A stretch of DNA of 64,000 nt from Clostridiales bacterium VE202-21. Lineage in GTDB: Bacteria > Bacillota > Clostridia > Lachnospirales > Lachnospiraceae. Position 1 is the first letter of the stretch, and every line of letters starts with the position of its first letter. Where the stretch lies: positions 234,912 to 298,911 of the forward strand of contig BAIF02000066.1 of the NCBI GenBank assembly GCA_000509105.1. Reading direction: 5' to 3'. A program made the translations under genes and the position numbers. Below the pieces are notes generated by a model. It was not told the DNA's origin. It saw only the letters and a list, made by a program, of their open reading frames with translations, and ran no database searches. Positions 25,141 to 34,800 of the stretch are shown here, piece after piece.

Positions 25141-26580
25141 ATGAAGTATTTACAAAGACTAGGTAAATCCTTGATGCTTCCGGTTGCATGTCTTCCGGTA
25201 GCGGCTATTCTGATGGGAATTGGTTATTGGATTGACCCGTCAGGCTGGGGGGCCAACAACATTGTCGCAGCATTCTTGCTGAAAGCTGGGGGAGCTTTGA
25301 TCGACAATATGGCGATTCTGTTTGCAATCGGTGTTGCTGTTGGTATGTCTGATGACAATGATGGTACGGCAGGCCTTGCAGGACTTGTTTCATGGCTGAT
25401 GATTACAACGCTGTTATCCACATCCGTTGTTGCAATGTTCAAAGGTGTGGAAGAGGCAGTTGTTCCTGCCGCATTTGGAAAGACACAGACACAGTTTATC
25501 GGTATTCTCTGTGGTTTGATCGGAGCGGCTTGCTACAACAAATTTAAGTCAACTAAATTACCCGATGCGCTGTCATTCTTCAGCGGCAAGAGATGCGTTG
25601 CGATTGTAACGGCAGGCGCTTCTCTCGTAGCAACTATCATACTGTACTTTGTATGGCCGGTAATTTATGGAGCACTCGTAGCATTTGGTGAGGCTATCAT
25701 GAGCACAGGAGCAATCGGAGCAGGTATTTACGGCTTCTTCAACAGACTGCTGATTCCGTTCGGCCTGCACCACGCACTGAACTCCGTATTTTGGTTTGAT
25801 GTTGCCGGCATCAATGATATCGGTAAGTTCTGGGGCACAATGGAGGGCGGTATCTTAGGCCAGACAGGTATGTATATGTCAGGTTTCTTCCCGGTAATGA
25901 TGTTCGGTCTTCCGGCAGCTGCACTGGCTATGTACCACACAGCAAAAGAAAACAAGAAGAAAGTTGCGGCAGGTCTGTTAATGGCAGCGGCATTATCTTC
26001 CTTCTTCACAGGTGTTACCGAACCTCTGGAATTCGCATTCATGTTCCTTGCACCGGCGCTTTACGCGATCCACGCCCTGTTAACAGGTATTTCTATGGCA
26101 ATTGTAGCCCTGCTGCCGGTACGTGCGGGCTTCAACTTCAGTGCGGGCTTCGTAGACTGGTTCCTGAGCTTCAAAGCTCCGTTCGCAGAAAACCCGCTGT
26201 ACCTGATTCCAATCGGACTTATTGTAGCTGTTGTTTACTACATTGTCTTCAGAATCGTTATTGTGAAGTTCAACCTGAAAACACCGGGACGTGAGGACGA
26301 TGATATAGATGAAGCAAAAGTACAGCTTTCCAATGACAACTTCACAGAAATCGCGAAAATCATTCTGGAAGGCGTAGGCGGCAAGGAAAACGTTACATCC
26401 GTTGACAACTGTATCACAAGACTTCGTCTTGAAATCAAAGATTATACAGCAGTAAACGAAAAGATGATCAAATCAGCAGGCGTTGCAGGCGTAATCAGGC
26501 CGAGCAAAAATGCTGTTCAGGTCATCATAGGAACAAAAGTACAATTCGTAGCCGACGAATTTAAGAAACTCTGTCAGTAG
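25141..26580 (+). CDS. nagE: PTS EIICB permease, N-acetylglucosamine type (NagE-like)
   Basis: Membrane transporter that imports and phosphorylates its sugar. The 479-residue protein has an EIIC domain (about residues 1-380, with KSLMLPVACLPVAAILMGIG, LIPFGLHHALNSVFWF, MFGLPAAALAMYHTA, FFTGVTEPLEFAFMFLAP) and a C-terminal EIIB domain (about 400-479) with the phosphorylated Cys in VDNCITRLRLEIKD. FNLKTPGRED before EIIB and the short EIIC loops match the GlcNAc-specific NagE group better than glucose-specific PtsG. Glucose or a mixed specificity is not excluded. EIIA is provided by crr upstream. Confidence 0.9.
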   Translation: MKYLQRLGKSLMLPVACLPVAAILMGIGYWIDPSGWGANNIVAAFLLKAGGALIDNMAILFAIGVAVGMSDDNDGTAGLAGLVSWLMITTLLSTSVVAMFKGVEEAVVPAAFGKTQTQFIGILCGLIGAACYNKFKSTKLPDALSFFSGKRCVAIVTAGASLVATIILYFVWPVIYGALVAFGEAIMSTGAIGAGIYGFFNRLLIPFGLHHALNSVFWFDVAGINDIGKFWGTMEGGILGQTGMYMSGFFPVMMFGLPAAALAMYHTAKENKKKVAAGLLMAAALSSFFTGVTEPLEFAFMFLAPALYAIHALLTGISMAIVALLPVRAGFNFSAGFVDWFLSFKAPFAENPLYLIPIGLIVAVVYYIVFRIVIVKFNLKTPGREDDDIDEAKVQLSNDNFTEIAKIILEGVGGKENVTSVDNCITRLRLEIKDYTAVNEKMIKSAGVAGVIRPSKNAVQVIIGTKVQFVADEFKKLCQ

Positions 26581-26739
26581 GTTTTGATGATGGTGGGTTT
26601 TGGATGGGGGGACGCTGCGTGGAATTGAAATATGCCTGTTCTGGATGCGGAATTAGGGCATAAGTGCCGCTAATCAAAATCGGAGCCGGCATACTGAACA
26701 CCGCCGACACTTGCGAGAACTCTGATGAATTCTCACTTC

Positions 26740-26849
26740 GGGTCGGTTTGGGGCTGTCGCACTAAGTAATTAGTGCACAGCTCCTTTTTCATGCAAAAAA
26801 CACAATTGCCAGGCTTCGGAAAGCCTGGCAAAAGGTGTAAAATATATTT
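26740..26849 (+). mobile_element. Left end of IS1182-type remnant
   Basis: GGGGCTGTCGCACTAAG...AGTGCACAGC forms a compact inverted repeat near 26751-26780, followed by the hairpin GCCAGGCTT/AAGCCTGGC at 26809-26830. Both resemble the non-coding end of IS1182-family elements and lie directly before a transposase remnant. No matching right end is visible. The 160 nt between nagE and this end hold only weak stem-loops. Confidence 0.4.
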
Positions 26850-27426
26850 ATGCAAATAAAAAATCTCTTACAAAAGAATTATACTCTGGCAACTAGTTTT
26901 TATCAACTAAAATTGTCGCTAAATATTGATTGCATAATCCCAGATAATGATTCGGTGCGTCTACTAAGTCAATTCGTAAAGGAGATGGGTATTTCAGATT
27001 TATATAGGATTTATTTCCGAATTCGAAAAAATACTGCAACGCCACGACAGATGCTGAAGATTATGATATATGCTTACATGAATAAACTCTACTCATTTCG
27101 CGACATCGAAACAGCATGTCACAGGGACATCAATTTCATGTTTCTTTTGGAGGACGCACCAGCGCCTGATCATGCTATAATCGCACGATTTCGTACCATT
27201 CATTTTGCTCCAATTGAAAAAAATTATGGTGGAAGTCAGTAACTATCTTTATGAAATAGGAGAAGTTTCTGATGAATCCATTTTTATTGATGGTACGACA
27301 ATCGAAGCAAATGCAGATAAGTATACGATATTGATGTGTGAAGAGCTGATTAAAGTAACGATTACCTGGGTGCGGTACAAAAGCTATAAGTGGCTGAAAG
27401 ATGTCACACGGGAAACTAGTTATTGA
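26850..27426 (+). pseudogene. IS1182-family transposase remnant
   Basis: N-terminal part of an IS1182-type DDE transposase: the first frame gives MQIKNLLQKNYTLATSFYQL and the DUF772-like region through FLLEDAPAPDHAIIARFRT. A frameshift in an A-run near 27217-27227 leads to the second frame (IMVEVSNYLYEIGEVSDESI, FIDGTTIEANADKYT, containing the first catalytic Asp). After about 190 codons the similarity ends and the rest of the transposase, including its later catalytic residues, is missing. It is therefore inactive. It marks the left edge of the glycan island. Confidence 0.8.
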
Positions 27427-27519
27427 TAATCAGGGAGAAAACGAGCTAGACAATTTTTTAGGATGCTATTATAATTAAAGAAATAAGAATTGAATGAAAA
27501 AAAGAAAAGCGGTGACCAT

Positions 27520-28440
27520 ATGGCAAAATATATAGAACTGAGTGCAGATGCTCCGGAGAAGCTATGCACAGTAGCGAAAGCACTTTCTTCGCCACTTCGT
27601 ATCGAGATTATCAAATTACTTTATACCAATAGCTATAATGTAAGAGAGATTGCAGAAAAGCTCTCACTTCCTGCGTCCAGTGCAGGACTTCATGTAAAAA
27701 CATTAGAGGAGGCTGGACTAATCAATACCGAGCAGCAGCCCGGTGAGAGAGGAAGTGCGAAGGTGTGCAGCAGGAAAGGGGATTTGGTGACCATTCGCCT
27801 GCACAGTCTGGAAGATAAAACAAGCAAGGTAAAGACAATCAGTATGCCGGTAGGTGCTTTTACCGATTGTGAAATCTATCCGACATGCGGAATTGGGACC
27901 GAATGGGATATGATTGGGAATGAAGACAAGCCTGAAATGTTTTATTCTCCGGAGCGCGCAGATGCACAGATTCTATGGTCTTCAGCAGGATATGTAGAAT
28001 ATCGTTTTTCCAACCTTGTGCCCGAAGGCAAAGAGATAAAGCGGATTATGGTATCGGCAGAGATTTGTTCCGAAGCGCCTAATTATCGTGAGGATTGGAA
28101 GTCAGACATTACATTGTGGATGAATGGCATAGATTGTGGAACATGGACCAGTCCAGGTGATTTTGGAAAGCGCAGAGGGAGGCTTACACCAGAATGGATC
28201 AAGGAAGGGAATACCCAATATGGTCTTTTGGTAAGCTGGAGCATAGATGGTGATGCATGCTATGTAAATGATACGAAAGTGGGAGAGAGTGCCCTGGCAG
28301 GGATGGAGATCGAGAATAAGCCATATATTACGGTGCGGTTTGGCAACAAGCCGGATGCAAAATATGTAGGCGGGTTCAATTTTTTTGGCAGGAAAGCAGG
28401 AGACTATGCACAGGATATCGTTATGACGATTGAATACTAA
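27520..28440 (+). CDS. ArsR-like winged-helix regulator with extra C-terminal domain
   Basis: 306-residue protein. Residues about 8-75 form an ArsR-type winged helix (KLCTVAKALSSPLRIEIIKL, SYNVREIAEKLSLPASSAGL, LHVKTLEEAGLINTEQQPGE). The remaining about 220 residues are a beta-rich domain (CEIYPTCGIGTEWDMIG, YVEYRFSNLVPEGKEIKRIM, INSERT-free WSIDGDACYVNDTKVGES, VGGFNFFGRKAGDYAQDI) not found in classical ArsR metal sensors. No metal-binding Cys pair is present in the HTH. Start is the ATG at 27520; a TTG ten codons upstream is possible. It precedes the sugar ABC and GH genes, so the C-terminal domain may sense a glycan; this is inference. Confidence 0.72.
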   Translation: MAKYIELSADAPEKLCTVAKALSSPLRIEIIKLLYTNSYNVREIAEKLSLPASSAGLHVKTLEEAGLINTEQQPGERGSAKVCSRKGDLVTIRLHSLEDKTSKVKTISMPVGAFTDCEIYPTCGIGTEWDMIGNEDKPEMFYSPERADAQILWSSAGYVEYRFSNLVPEGKEIKRIMVSAEICSEAPNYREDWKSDITLWMNGIDCGTWTSPGDFGKRRGRLTPEWIKEGNTQYGLLVSWSIDGDACYVNDTKVGESALAGMEIENKPYITVRFGNKPDAKYVGGFNFFGRKAGDYAQDIVMTIEY

Positions 28441-28510
28441 CTAATAATATTAATAAAAAGTGCGTTTTCGTATCAATTGCGGGGACGCATTTTTTAAATT
28501 ATTAAGAAAG

Positions 28511-28677
28511 CTAGTGTACTGGCACATTGAGATTTATCTTAATAGCGCAGAATAAATTTTTAGATTCAGTATGTAAAAAAGCATAGGCGTAGTGGGGCTA
28601 CGCTTATGCTTTTTACATACTGAATCTGGAAATTTAGCCTAGTTATTAGGTTGAATATCAATGAGACAGTGCACTAG
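28511..28677. repeat. MITE-like palindromic element with imperfect terminal inverted repeats
   Basis: Outer ends CTAGTGTACTGGCACATTGA (28511-28530) and the inverse of 28658-28677 match at 17 of 20 positions. Inside lies a second, almost perfect 30-bp inverted repeat (28562-28592 with 28598-28627). No coding capacity. The 167-bp nested structure fits a miniature inverted-repeat element, or a strong hairpin between the regulator and the SBP gene. Confidence 0.55.
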
Positions 28678-28801
28678 TAAATGATAGAAACAAGGATCTT
28701 GAGAGAAAGGTGTAAAACGAATTAAAACAATAAATATGTTTTTAATTATAGAATAACAGGGGATATATTGTACAAAAAGTATAAAATAAACAATAAATAT
28801 G

Positions 28802-28830
28802 TTGACATATATGCAAAATAGTGGTAATGT
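28802..28830 (+). promoter_or_regulatory. Sigma-A promoter of the glycan ABC/GH operon
   Basis: TTGACA (28802-28807), 17-base spacer, TAATGT (28825-28830), about 65 bases before the binding-protein start codon. Confidence 0.65.
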
Positions 28831-28894
28831 ACAATTAAAGAAACAAAAAAACTGTTCTAAATAAAAGAGGATATTTAAAAAGGAGGAAAAGTGT

Positions 28895-30199
28895 ATGAAA
28901 AGAAATTTAAAAGGTGCGGTTTCTGTCATGGTGGCAATGGCTATGTTGTGCGGTCTGACTGCATGTTCGGGTGGTGAAAAAAAGGCAGACCCGGAGAACA
29001 AGGATGGGACAAAAACAGAGAGCCAGATAAGTGACGGGAAAAAGATTGATTTTTGGAATTTTTTTACCGGACCTGACGGGGATAATATGAACAAGATGGT
29101 TGAGGAGTTCAATAAGACAAATCCGGAGTATAAGATCAATAATATTACAATGGCCGGAGGAGATATGTACCAGAAGATTCCGACAGTTGTGAATTCAGGT
29201 GAAGGCGTGCCTGATCTCTGTATCGTAGATGTGGCACGTGTGCCGATGTTTGTAGATCAGGGACTTTTAGAACCAATGGATGAGATTCTGGAAAGCAAGC
29301 CGGAGATTAAAAAAGAAAATTATCGAGATGCTGTATGGAATACAGGAAATATAGACGGAACACAATATTCCATCCCTCTTGATATGGGAGTGACCGGACT
29401 TTTATATAACAAAGAGTTAGTAGAGAAATATGCACCAAACGTGCTGGATGACAATGTGGTTACCGTAGACGAAATCATGGAGATTATTCCGGATGCAAAA
29501 AAAGACGGCATCATTACACTTCCTGTTTCCTTCTTTACCTATGAGATGGCATTATCCTTGGCGGCACAGGAAGGTGGGTTTATCTTTAAAGAAGACGGCG
29601 TGACACCAAATTTGAACAGTCCTGAGATGAAAAAAGCTTATGAGACATTGATTGCGATTCAGGAAGCCGGAGGCGGAAGTGAAGACGGTGATGATAACTT
29701 GCAGCTCTTTATCAACAATATGTCTATTTTCTGTCATACAGGGGTGTGGGATTACAATGCACTAAGGAAGGCAGAAGATTTGGATTATGGAATGACCAAC
29801 ACCATTGCATACTCACCAGACAAGATCGTTAACTTTGCAAATTCAAACCAGTTCGTCTTATTCAAGAGCGAGGAAAGAACAGACGAAAAGAAAGTAGTCA
29901 TCGCAGATTTTCTTGACTTTGTAAGAGAAAATACTATGGAATGGGCACGAAGTGGTCAGGTTCCGGCATCCAGAGGTGCAGATGATGAGGCAGAGTTTAA
30001 AGAAATGCCGGGATATTTCTATGTTTCTGATCCGGCAGAAGAAGATACCATTACTTTCCGCAGCTACAAATACGGCGGAATTGCTGACGACGCTGTATCC
30101 GAGGTACATATGGAAGCGCTCTGGGGAAGAATGGATCTTGGCGAGATGCTGGAACAAGTGCAGCAAAGGACAGTAGATAATATTGCCCAGCAGCAATAA
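28895..30199 (+). CDS. Sugar ABC transporter substrate-binding lipoprotein
   Basis: Extracellular carbohydrate-binding lipoprotein. The 434-residue precursor has a signal peptide (MKRNLKGAVSVMVAMAMLCG) with lipobox LTAC at about residues 21-24, a charged linker, and a family 1 solute-binding domain (KIDFWNFFTGPDGDNMNKMV, IDGTQYSIPLDMGVTGLLYN, FANSNQFVLFKSEE). ATG at 28895 with AAAGGAGG. It starts an operon with two permeases, a GH116 and a GH2 enzyme. Ligand is probably an oligosaccharide released from plant or host glycans. Confidence 0.9.
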   Translation: MKRNLKGAVSVMVAMAMLCGLTACSGGEKKADPENKDGTKTESQISDGKKIDFWNFFTGPDGDNMNKMVEEFNKTNPEYKINNITMAGGDMYQKIPTVVNSGEGVPDLCIVDVARVPMFVDQGLLEPMDEILESKPEIKKENYRDAVWNTGNIDGTQYSIPLDMGVTGLLYNKELVEKYAPNVLDDNVVTVDEIMEIIPDAKKDGIITLPVSFFTYEMALSLAAQEGGFIFKEDGVTPNLNSPEMKKAYETLIAIQEAGGGSEDGDDNLQLFINNMSIFCHTGVWDYNALRKAEDLDYGMTNTIAYSPDKIVNFANSNQFVLFKSEERTDEKKVVIADFLDFVRENTMEWARSGQVPASRGADDEAEFKEMPGYFYVSDPAEEDTITFRSYKYGGIADDAVSEVHMEALWGRMDLGEMLEQVQQRTVDNIAQQQ

Positions 30200-30257
30200 T
30201 AGAATTGTACTTTTGCGTTATACCAGGGTGACACGCGAGTACATTACAAGTGAAGTG

Positions 30258-30289
30258 ACTGCACAATCCACGGAGTATGGTCGTGCAGT
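30258..30289 (+). terminator. Intercistronic hairpin after second binding protein
   Basis: Stem ACTGCAC (30258-30264) with GTGCAGT (30283-30289), extended by TCC/GG pairs and followed by TATTTC. It lies between binding-protein and permease genes, as in the other ABC operon, and probably lowers permease expression. Confidence 0.5.
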
Positions 30290-30350
30290 TATTTCATTTG
30301 AGAGGTATCAGGTAACTGTTTTGTAATAAGTGATAGAGCGAGGAATTTCT

Positions 30351-31262
30351 ATGAGTGGGAAATACGAAGTGGGCATAAAGGAAAACAGAAAGAAAAAGCG
30401 CAGCTTCCTGCAGTATGCGTTCATTGTACCACATATGATACTTTTTATCATTTTCGTCTGTATTCCTATCGTGTTCGGGATATACATTTCGTTCACAAAT
30501 TGGGACATGATTGGCACACCGGAGTGGGTAGGGCTGGCAAATTATAAAGAAATTTTACTGAATAGTAAGTCTACCTTTAATCGGCAGTTTATGGAAGGCA
30601 TAAGGAATACGCTGCTATTTGTAGTTTTGAATGTTCCTTTGTGTATTGTTGTACCACTTGGGTTTGCACTTGTATTGCATCTGCGTCCATATGGATCGAA
30701 GTTTTTCCAGTCTGTATTATATCTGCCAACATTATTTTCTGTCACATCGGTGGGATTAATCTGGATGCAGCTTTTGAATCGCCGTTTTGGGCTTGCATCC
30801 ATGATGGGGGCAAAGGTTCCTTGGGCAACGACCATGCCCTATGCCTGGATCGCTTTGATGGTTATGACGGTCTGGTGGACGATGGGGGCGAACATGGTTA
30901 TTTATCAGGCGGCACTGAGCGGGGTATCGCAGGATCTTTATGAGGCAGCGGAAATTGATGGCGCCGGAGGAATCGTAAAGTTTTTCAAGATCACACTTCC
31001 TTCAATACGCTTCCAATTACTGTATACCCTGGTAATCACTGTTGCCGGAAGTTTTAATGTTTATGGGCAGCCAACGATCATGACGAGGGTAGACCCGGCT
31101 ACGGCACCGGCGGTTAAGGTACTGGTATACCATATACGGAACATCGCGTTTGGTTCAGGACAGTCTGCTGCAGGAATAGCATCCGCAATGGCGGTTATTC
31201 TGGGTATTTTTATTGCAATTATTTCCATATTCCAGTTTAAGCTGATACGGAATGAAGATTAG
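30351..31262 (+). CDS. Sugar ABC transporter permease, MalF type
   Basis: CUT1 permease, 303 residues from the ATG at 30351, which has GAGGAA seven bases upstream; a GTG seven codons earlier lacks a site. Six helices, with an IVPHMILFIIFVCIPIVFGI first helix and the EAA loop LYEAAEIDGAGGIVKFFKIT. Followed after 12 nt by the MalG-type partner. Confidence 0.9.
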   Translation: MSGKYEVGIKENRKKKRSFLQYAFIVPHMILFIIFVCIPIVFGIYISFTNWDMIGTPEWVGLANYKEILLNSKSTFNRQFMEGIRNTLLFVVLNVPLCIVVPLGFALVLHLRPYGSKFFQSVLYLPTLFSVTSVGLIWMQLLNRRFGLASMMGAKVPWATTMPYAWIALMVMTVWWTMGANMVIYQAALSGVSQDLYEAAEIDGAGGIVKFFKITLPSIRFQLLYTLVITVAGSFNVYGQPTIMTRVDPATAPAVKVLVYHIRNIAFGSGQSAAGIASAMAVILGIFIAIISIFQFKLIRNED

Positions 31263-31274
31263 GAGGGAAAGACG

Positions 31275-32117
31275 ATGAAAAAGAAGACGTCTCTTCGCCG
31301 GTTTATAATCGGGCTGCTGGTGGGGCTGATCTGCCTGATATGGGTGCTGCCAATCTGTTATGGCATTTTATCAAGCCTGAAAAGTGAAATAGAAATCAAA
31401 GATTTAAACTTTCATTTTATTCCCCAGACATGGACACTCGAGAATTACAAATATGTACTGACTAGTACAGGGAATACTCCGGTGCTGAAATGGCTGGTAA
31501 ACTCATTGGTGATTTCGACAGTAAGCGCTGCAGGATCTGTGATTCTGCTTTCTCTTGCAGCTTATGGATATACGAGGATTGAATGGAAAGGAAGGGACAA
31601 GGTGTTCTACTGTATGCTTGCACTGTCATTCTTCCCCCAGATTGTGAATATAATCCCTCTTTACCAGATTGTAAATATGTTCGGCTGGGTGAACAAGATG
31701 GCTGCTGTGATCGTGCCTTCATTGGCAGGAGTGACGAATATGTTCCTGATGCGGCAATTTATGCTGGGGATACCAAAGAACTTTGATGAGGCGGCGCGGA
31801 TTGACGGCGCAGGAGAATTTACTATCTATTCCCGAGTTATTATGCCTATGATGAAGCCGGTTGTCACTGTGGTGGTTCTGTTTACATTTACGAGCCAGTG
31901 GAATGATCTTCTTTGGCCATCAATCGTTTTCAACGATGTACAGAAGATGCCGCTGACCCCAGGACTGCAGCTTTTGATGGGGGCATATGGTAACTTTTAT
32001 CTGGCATCTATCCTGACTGCAGCGGTGGTGTCTATTATTCCGACATTTTTATTATATATTTTTGCACAAAAATATTTCCTACAATCTTTATCACTCTCTT
32101 CAGGAGTGAAAGGATAA
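31275..32117 (+). CDS. Sugar ABC transporter permease, MalG type
   Basis: CUT1 permease, 280 residues, six helices, EAA loop FDEAARIDGAGEFTIYSRVI (about residues 172-191), then the typical FTFTSQWNDLLWPSIV. ATG at 31275 with AGGAGG. It ends 22 nt before the GH116 gene. The ATPase would have to come from outside the operon, for example the gene at 2938-4050. Confidence 0.92.
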   Translation: MKKKTSLRRFIIGLLVGLICLIWVLPICYGILSSLKSEIEIKDLNFHFIPQTWTLENYKYVLTSTGNTPVLKWLVNSLVISTVSAAGSVILLSLAAYGYTRIEWKGRDKVFYCMLALSFFPQIVNIIPLYQIVNMFGWVNKMAAVIVPSLAGVTNMFLMRQFMLGIPKNFDEAARIDGAGEFTIYSRVIMPMMKPVVTVVVLFTFTSQWNDLLWPSIVFNDVQKMPLTPGLQLLMGAYGNFYLASILTAAVVSIIPTFLLYIFAQKYFLQSLSLSSGVKG

Positions 32118-32139
32118 CATTACATAGCTGGAGGTTCAC

Positions 32140-34778
32140 ATGAAAAGTTATAGAAATCATAAAACGAAGGAAATCTCATTCCCATTGGGAGGGATTGGTG
32201 CCGGATGTATCGGGCTGGCAGGCAACGGGCGCCTGAAGGATTGGGAGATTTACAATCATCCCTATAAAAACACATCTAATGGATTCACACATATCATGGT
32301 CAGGGCAGAAAAGAAAGGGGAAGTATTGGATGCTCGTGTTCTGCAGGGAGACTGGATTGACGGTGCTACAGGAGGAGAGACAAGAAACGTAGCCCGTGGG
32401 AATGGCGGATTCGGATACGGCATGGGACCATATAGAGGGACGATGGCAGGAGTTCCGCATTTTAAGGAATGGGAATTCAAAGGAGAATATCCGTTCGCTG
32501 AGATGGAATTTCGGGACGCTTCTTTCCCGGGAGGAGTGAAGCTGTCAGCATTCAGTACATTTATTCCTCTGAATGACAAAGATTCTTCCCTGCCGGCAGC
32601 ACATTTTGAGGTGGAATTCGAAAATCCAACTTCTGATAGGCTGGACTATACAGCCTTTTTTACTTTGAATAACCCTCTTCCTTACGGGACGGGGAAGAAC
32701 AGTTTTGTAAAAGAGGGAAGTATGAGCGGAATCCAGTTAGAGTGTGAAAAGGTAGACACAAAAGATTTGGTGTGGGGCAACCTATGTATTGCAACGGATC
32801 ACGAGGATATCAGCTATCAGGAATATTGGTATCGGGCAGAATGGTTTGACAGTCTGGAAATGTACTGGCATGACGTGATGAAAGGCGGGCATCTTAAGAA
32901 TCGATTCTATCCATCAATCCGTGGGAACGACAGGACACCATACGTGCTGGACGGAGAAGAGCATGCCACACTGGCGGCTCACTGCGAGCTGGAGGCAGGG
33001 GAGAAAAAGAAAATCCGCTTCATTCTGACCTGGTATTTTCCGAATTGTGCCAATACATGGCATCCAGAGCCTAAAGCAGAGGCACCAGTCATCTGGCAGA
33101 ATTACTACACTAAGCTTACGGGAAGCGCAAAGGATTGTGCGGTTTATGGGATCAGCAACTGGGACAGGTTGTACCGTGACACAAAGCTTTTCAAAGATAC
33201 ACTGTATCAGACATCACTTCCGGATTTTTGTTTGGAGGCAGTCTCTGCAAATATGTCTATTTTGAAGACCGCAACCTGCCTTAGATTGGAAAATGGTGAA
33301 TTCTACGGGTTTGAGGGAAGCGGACTAACAGAAGGAATCTGTGAGGGAAGCTGCACTCATGTATGGAATTATGCGTATGCACTGCCGTATCTCTTCCCGA
33401 AGTTGGAGAGAAGTATGAGGGATGTAGACTTTGCCTATAATCAGAGAGAGGACGGTGGAATGTCGTTTCGTTTGATGCTGCCTCTTGGCCGGGAGCGGGA
33501 TGGATTCAGACCGTGTGTGGATGGCCAGATGGGCGGTGTGATGAAGGCGTGGAGAGACTATCTTCTATGTGGTGACAAAGAGTGGCTTTCTAAGAATTGG
33601 ATTCCGATTAAAAAGAGTATAGAGTTTGCATGGGCGGAGACGAATCTGGACCGATGGGACGAGAATCAGGATGGTATCCTCGAGGGACGGCAGCATCATA
33701 CTATGGACATGGAGCTTTTTGGTCCAAGCAGCTGGCTGAACGGATTTTATCTTGGCGCGCTGAAAGCCGGAGCAAATATTGCCGAAGTATTAGGATACGA
33801 AGAGGAAAAAGTATTGTATCTGCGTCTTTTTGAAAATGGAAAGAAGTTTTGCAACAAGATTCTTTTTAATGGAGAGTATTTCCAGCAGGATGTGGATTTA
33901 AAGGATATGACTTTGCTGAAAAAATACGACAAGATGCTCTCAATCGATGGCTATACAGCAATCGATGCATACTGGAATAAAGAAACAGAGGAAATTAAAT
34001 ATCAGGTGGCAAACGGGTGTGCAACGGATCAGGTACTGGCACAGTGGCATGCGAATCTGTGCGGTCTGGGTGAAATCTTTGAGGAAGAAAAGACGAAAAG
34101 CGCGCTGCGCTCCATCTATAAGTACAACCGTGTCCTAGATGCAAGGAATACATTTAATGCAGGACGGATCTATGCGTTGGATGACGACCGCTATTTGAAG
34201 ATATGTGGGTGGCCGGACGGAGCACCGAAGCCTTCCGTACCACTTACTTATGCAGATGAAGTGTTCTGTGGTCTGGAATATCAGGCAGCGGCCCATATGA
34301 TTCAGGAAGGACTCCTTGAAGAAGGGTTTGAGATCGTGAAGGATATCCGTGACCGGTTCGATGGAGAGCAGCGCAACCCGTGGAATGAATTTGAATGTGG
34401 AAGCAATTATGCGAGAAGCATGGCAAGTTTTTCGTTGGTACCTGCGGTGAGTGGGTATGAGGTAGATATGGGGCAGCAAAGGATAGCTTTCTATCCGAAA
34501 TTAGAACAGGAAAGGTTTGCTTCTTTCTTCAGTATGGATTCTGGCTGGGGACTCTTTGAACTGTCAGCAGAGGGAACAAAGCTAGAAGTGGAGTATGGAC
34601 TTGTCACCATCCAGAGATTCGGGCTTCCAGAACAATATGAAGATATATGCGGCATCTCTTGTGGGGGGAAAACTTGCAATTCTCTGTAGAAAAGGGAGTA
34701 AAAGGTGTTGAAATCCTATTGGAAGAACCGGTTACCATTCATAAAGAAGAAACGCTGGAAGTGTGGTTTGACAGATAA
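32140..34778 (+). CDS. Glycoside hydrolase family 116 (beta-glucosidase/glucosylceramidase-like), frameshifted near the end
   Basis: Cytoplasmic exo-glycosidase of GH116, about 879 residues with no signal peptide. The N-terminal beta-sandwich starts with FPLGGIGAGCIGLAGNGRLK. The (alpha/alpha)6 catalytic domain contains EGSCTHVWNYAYALPYLFP, ERSMRDVDFAYNQREDGGMS, DENQDGILEGRQHHTMDMEL (with FGPSSW after it) and CGWPDG. The frame is intact to about 34662, where a G-run (34663-34668) is one base short; the correct continuation is ENLQFSVEKGVKGVEILLEE, ending with TAA at 34776-34778. Family members cleave beta-glucosides or beta-xylosides. It probably acts on imported oligosaccharide together with the GH2 enzyme. 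Confidence 0.85.
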
Positions 34779-34800
34779 CTAGAAGGAGACTAGAAGAGAG

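Noticed and set aside
25141..26580. Glucose-specific PtsG annotation for the EIICB
   Set aside because: Sequence features (LKTPGRED linker, EIIC pattern) and the shared RAT with nagBA favour the GlcNAc type; glucose transport remains possible.
28511..28677. Ordinary rho-independent terminator
   Set aside because: The inner stem is strong, but the outer 20-bp symmetric ends and lack of a U-run make a simple terminator unlikely.
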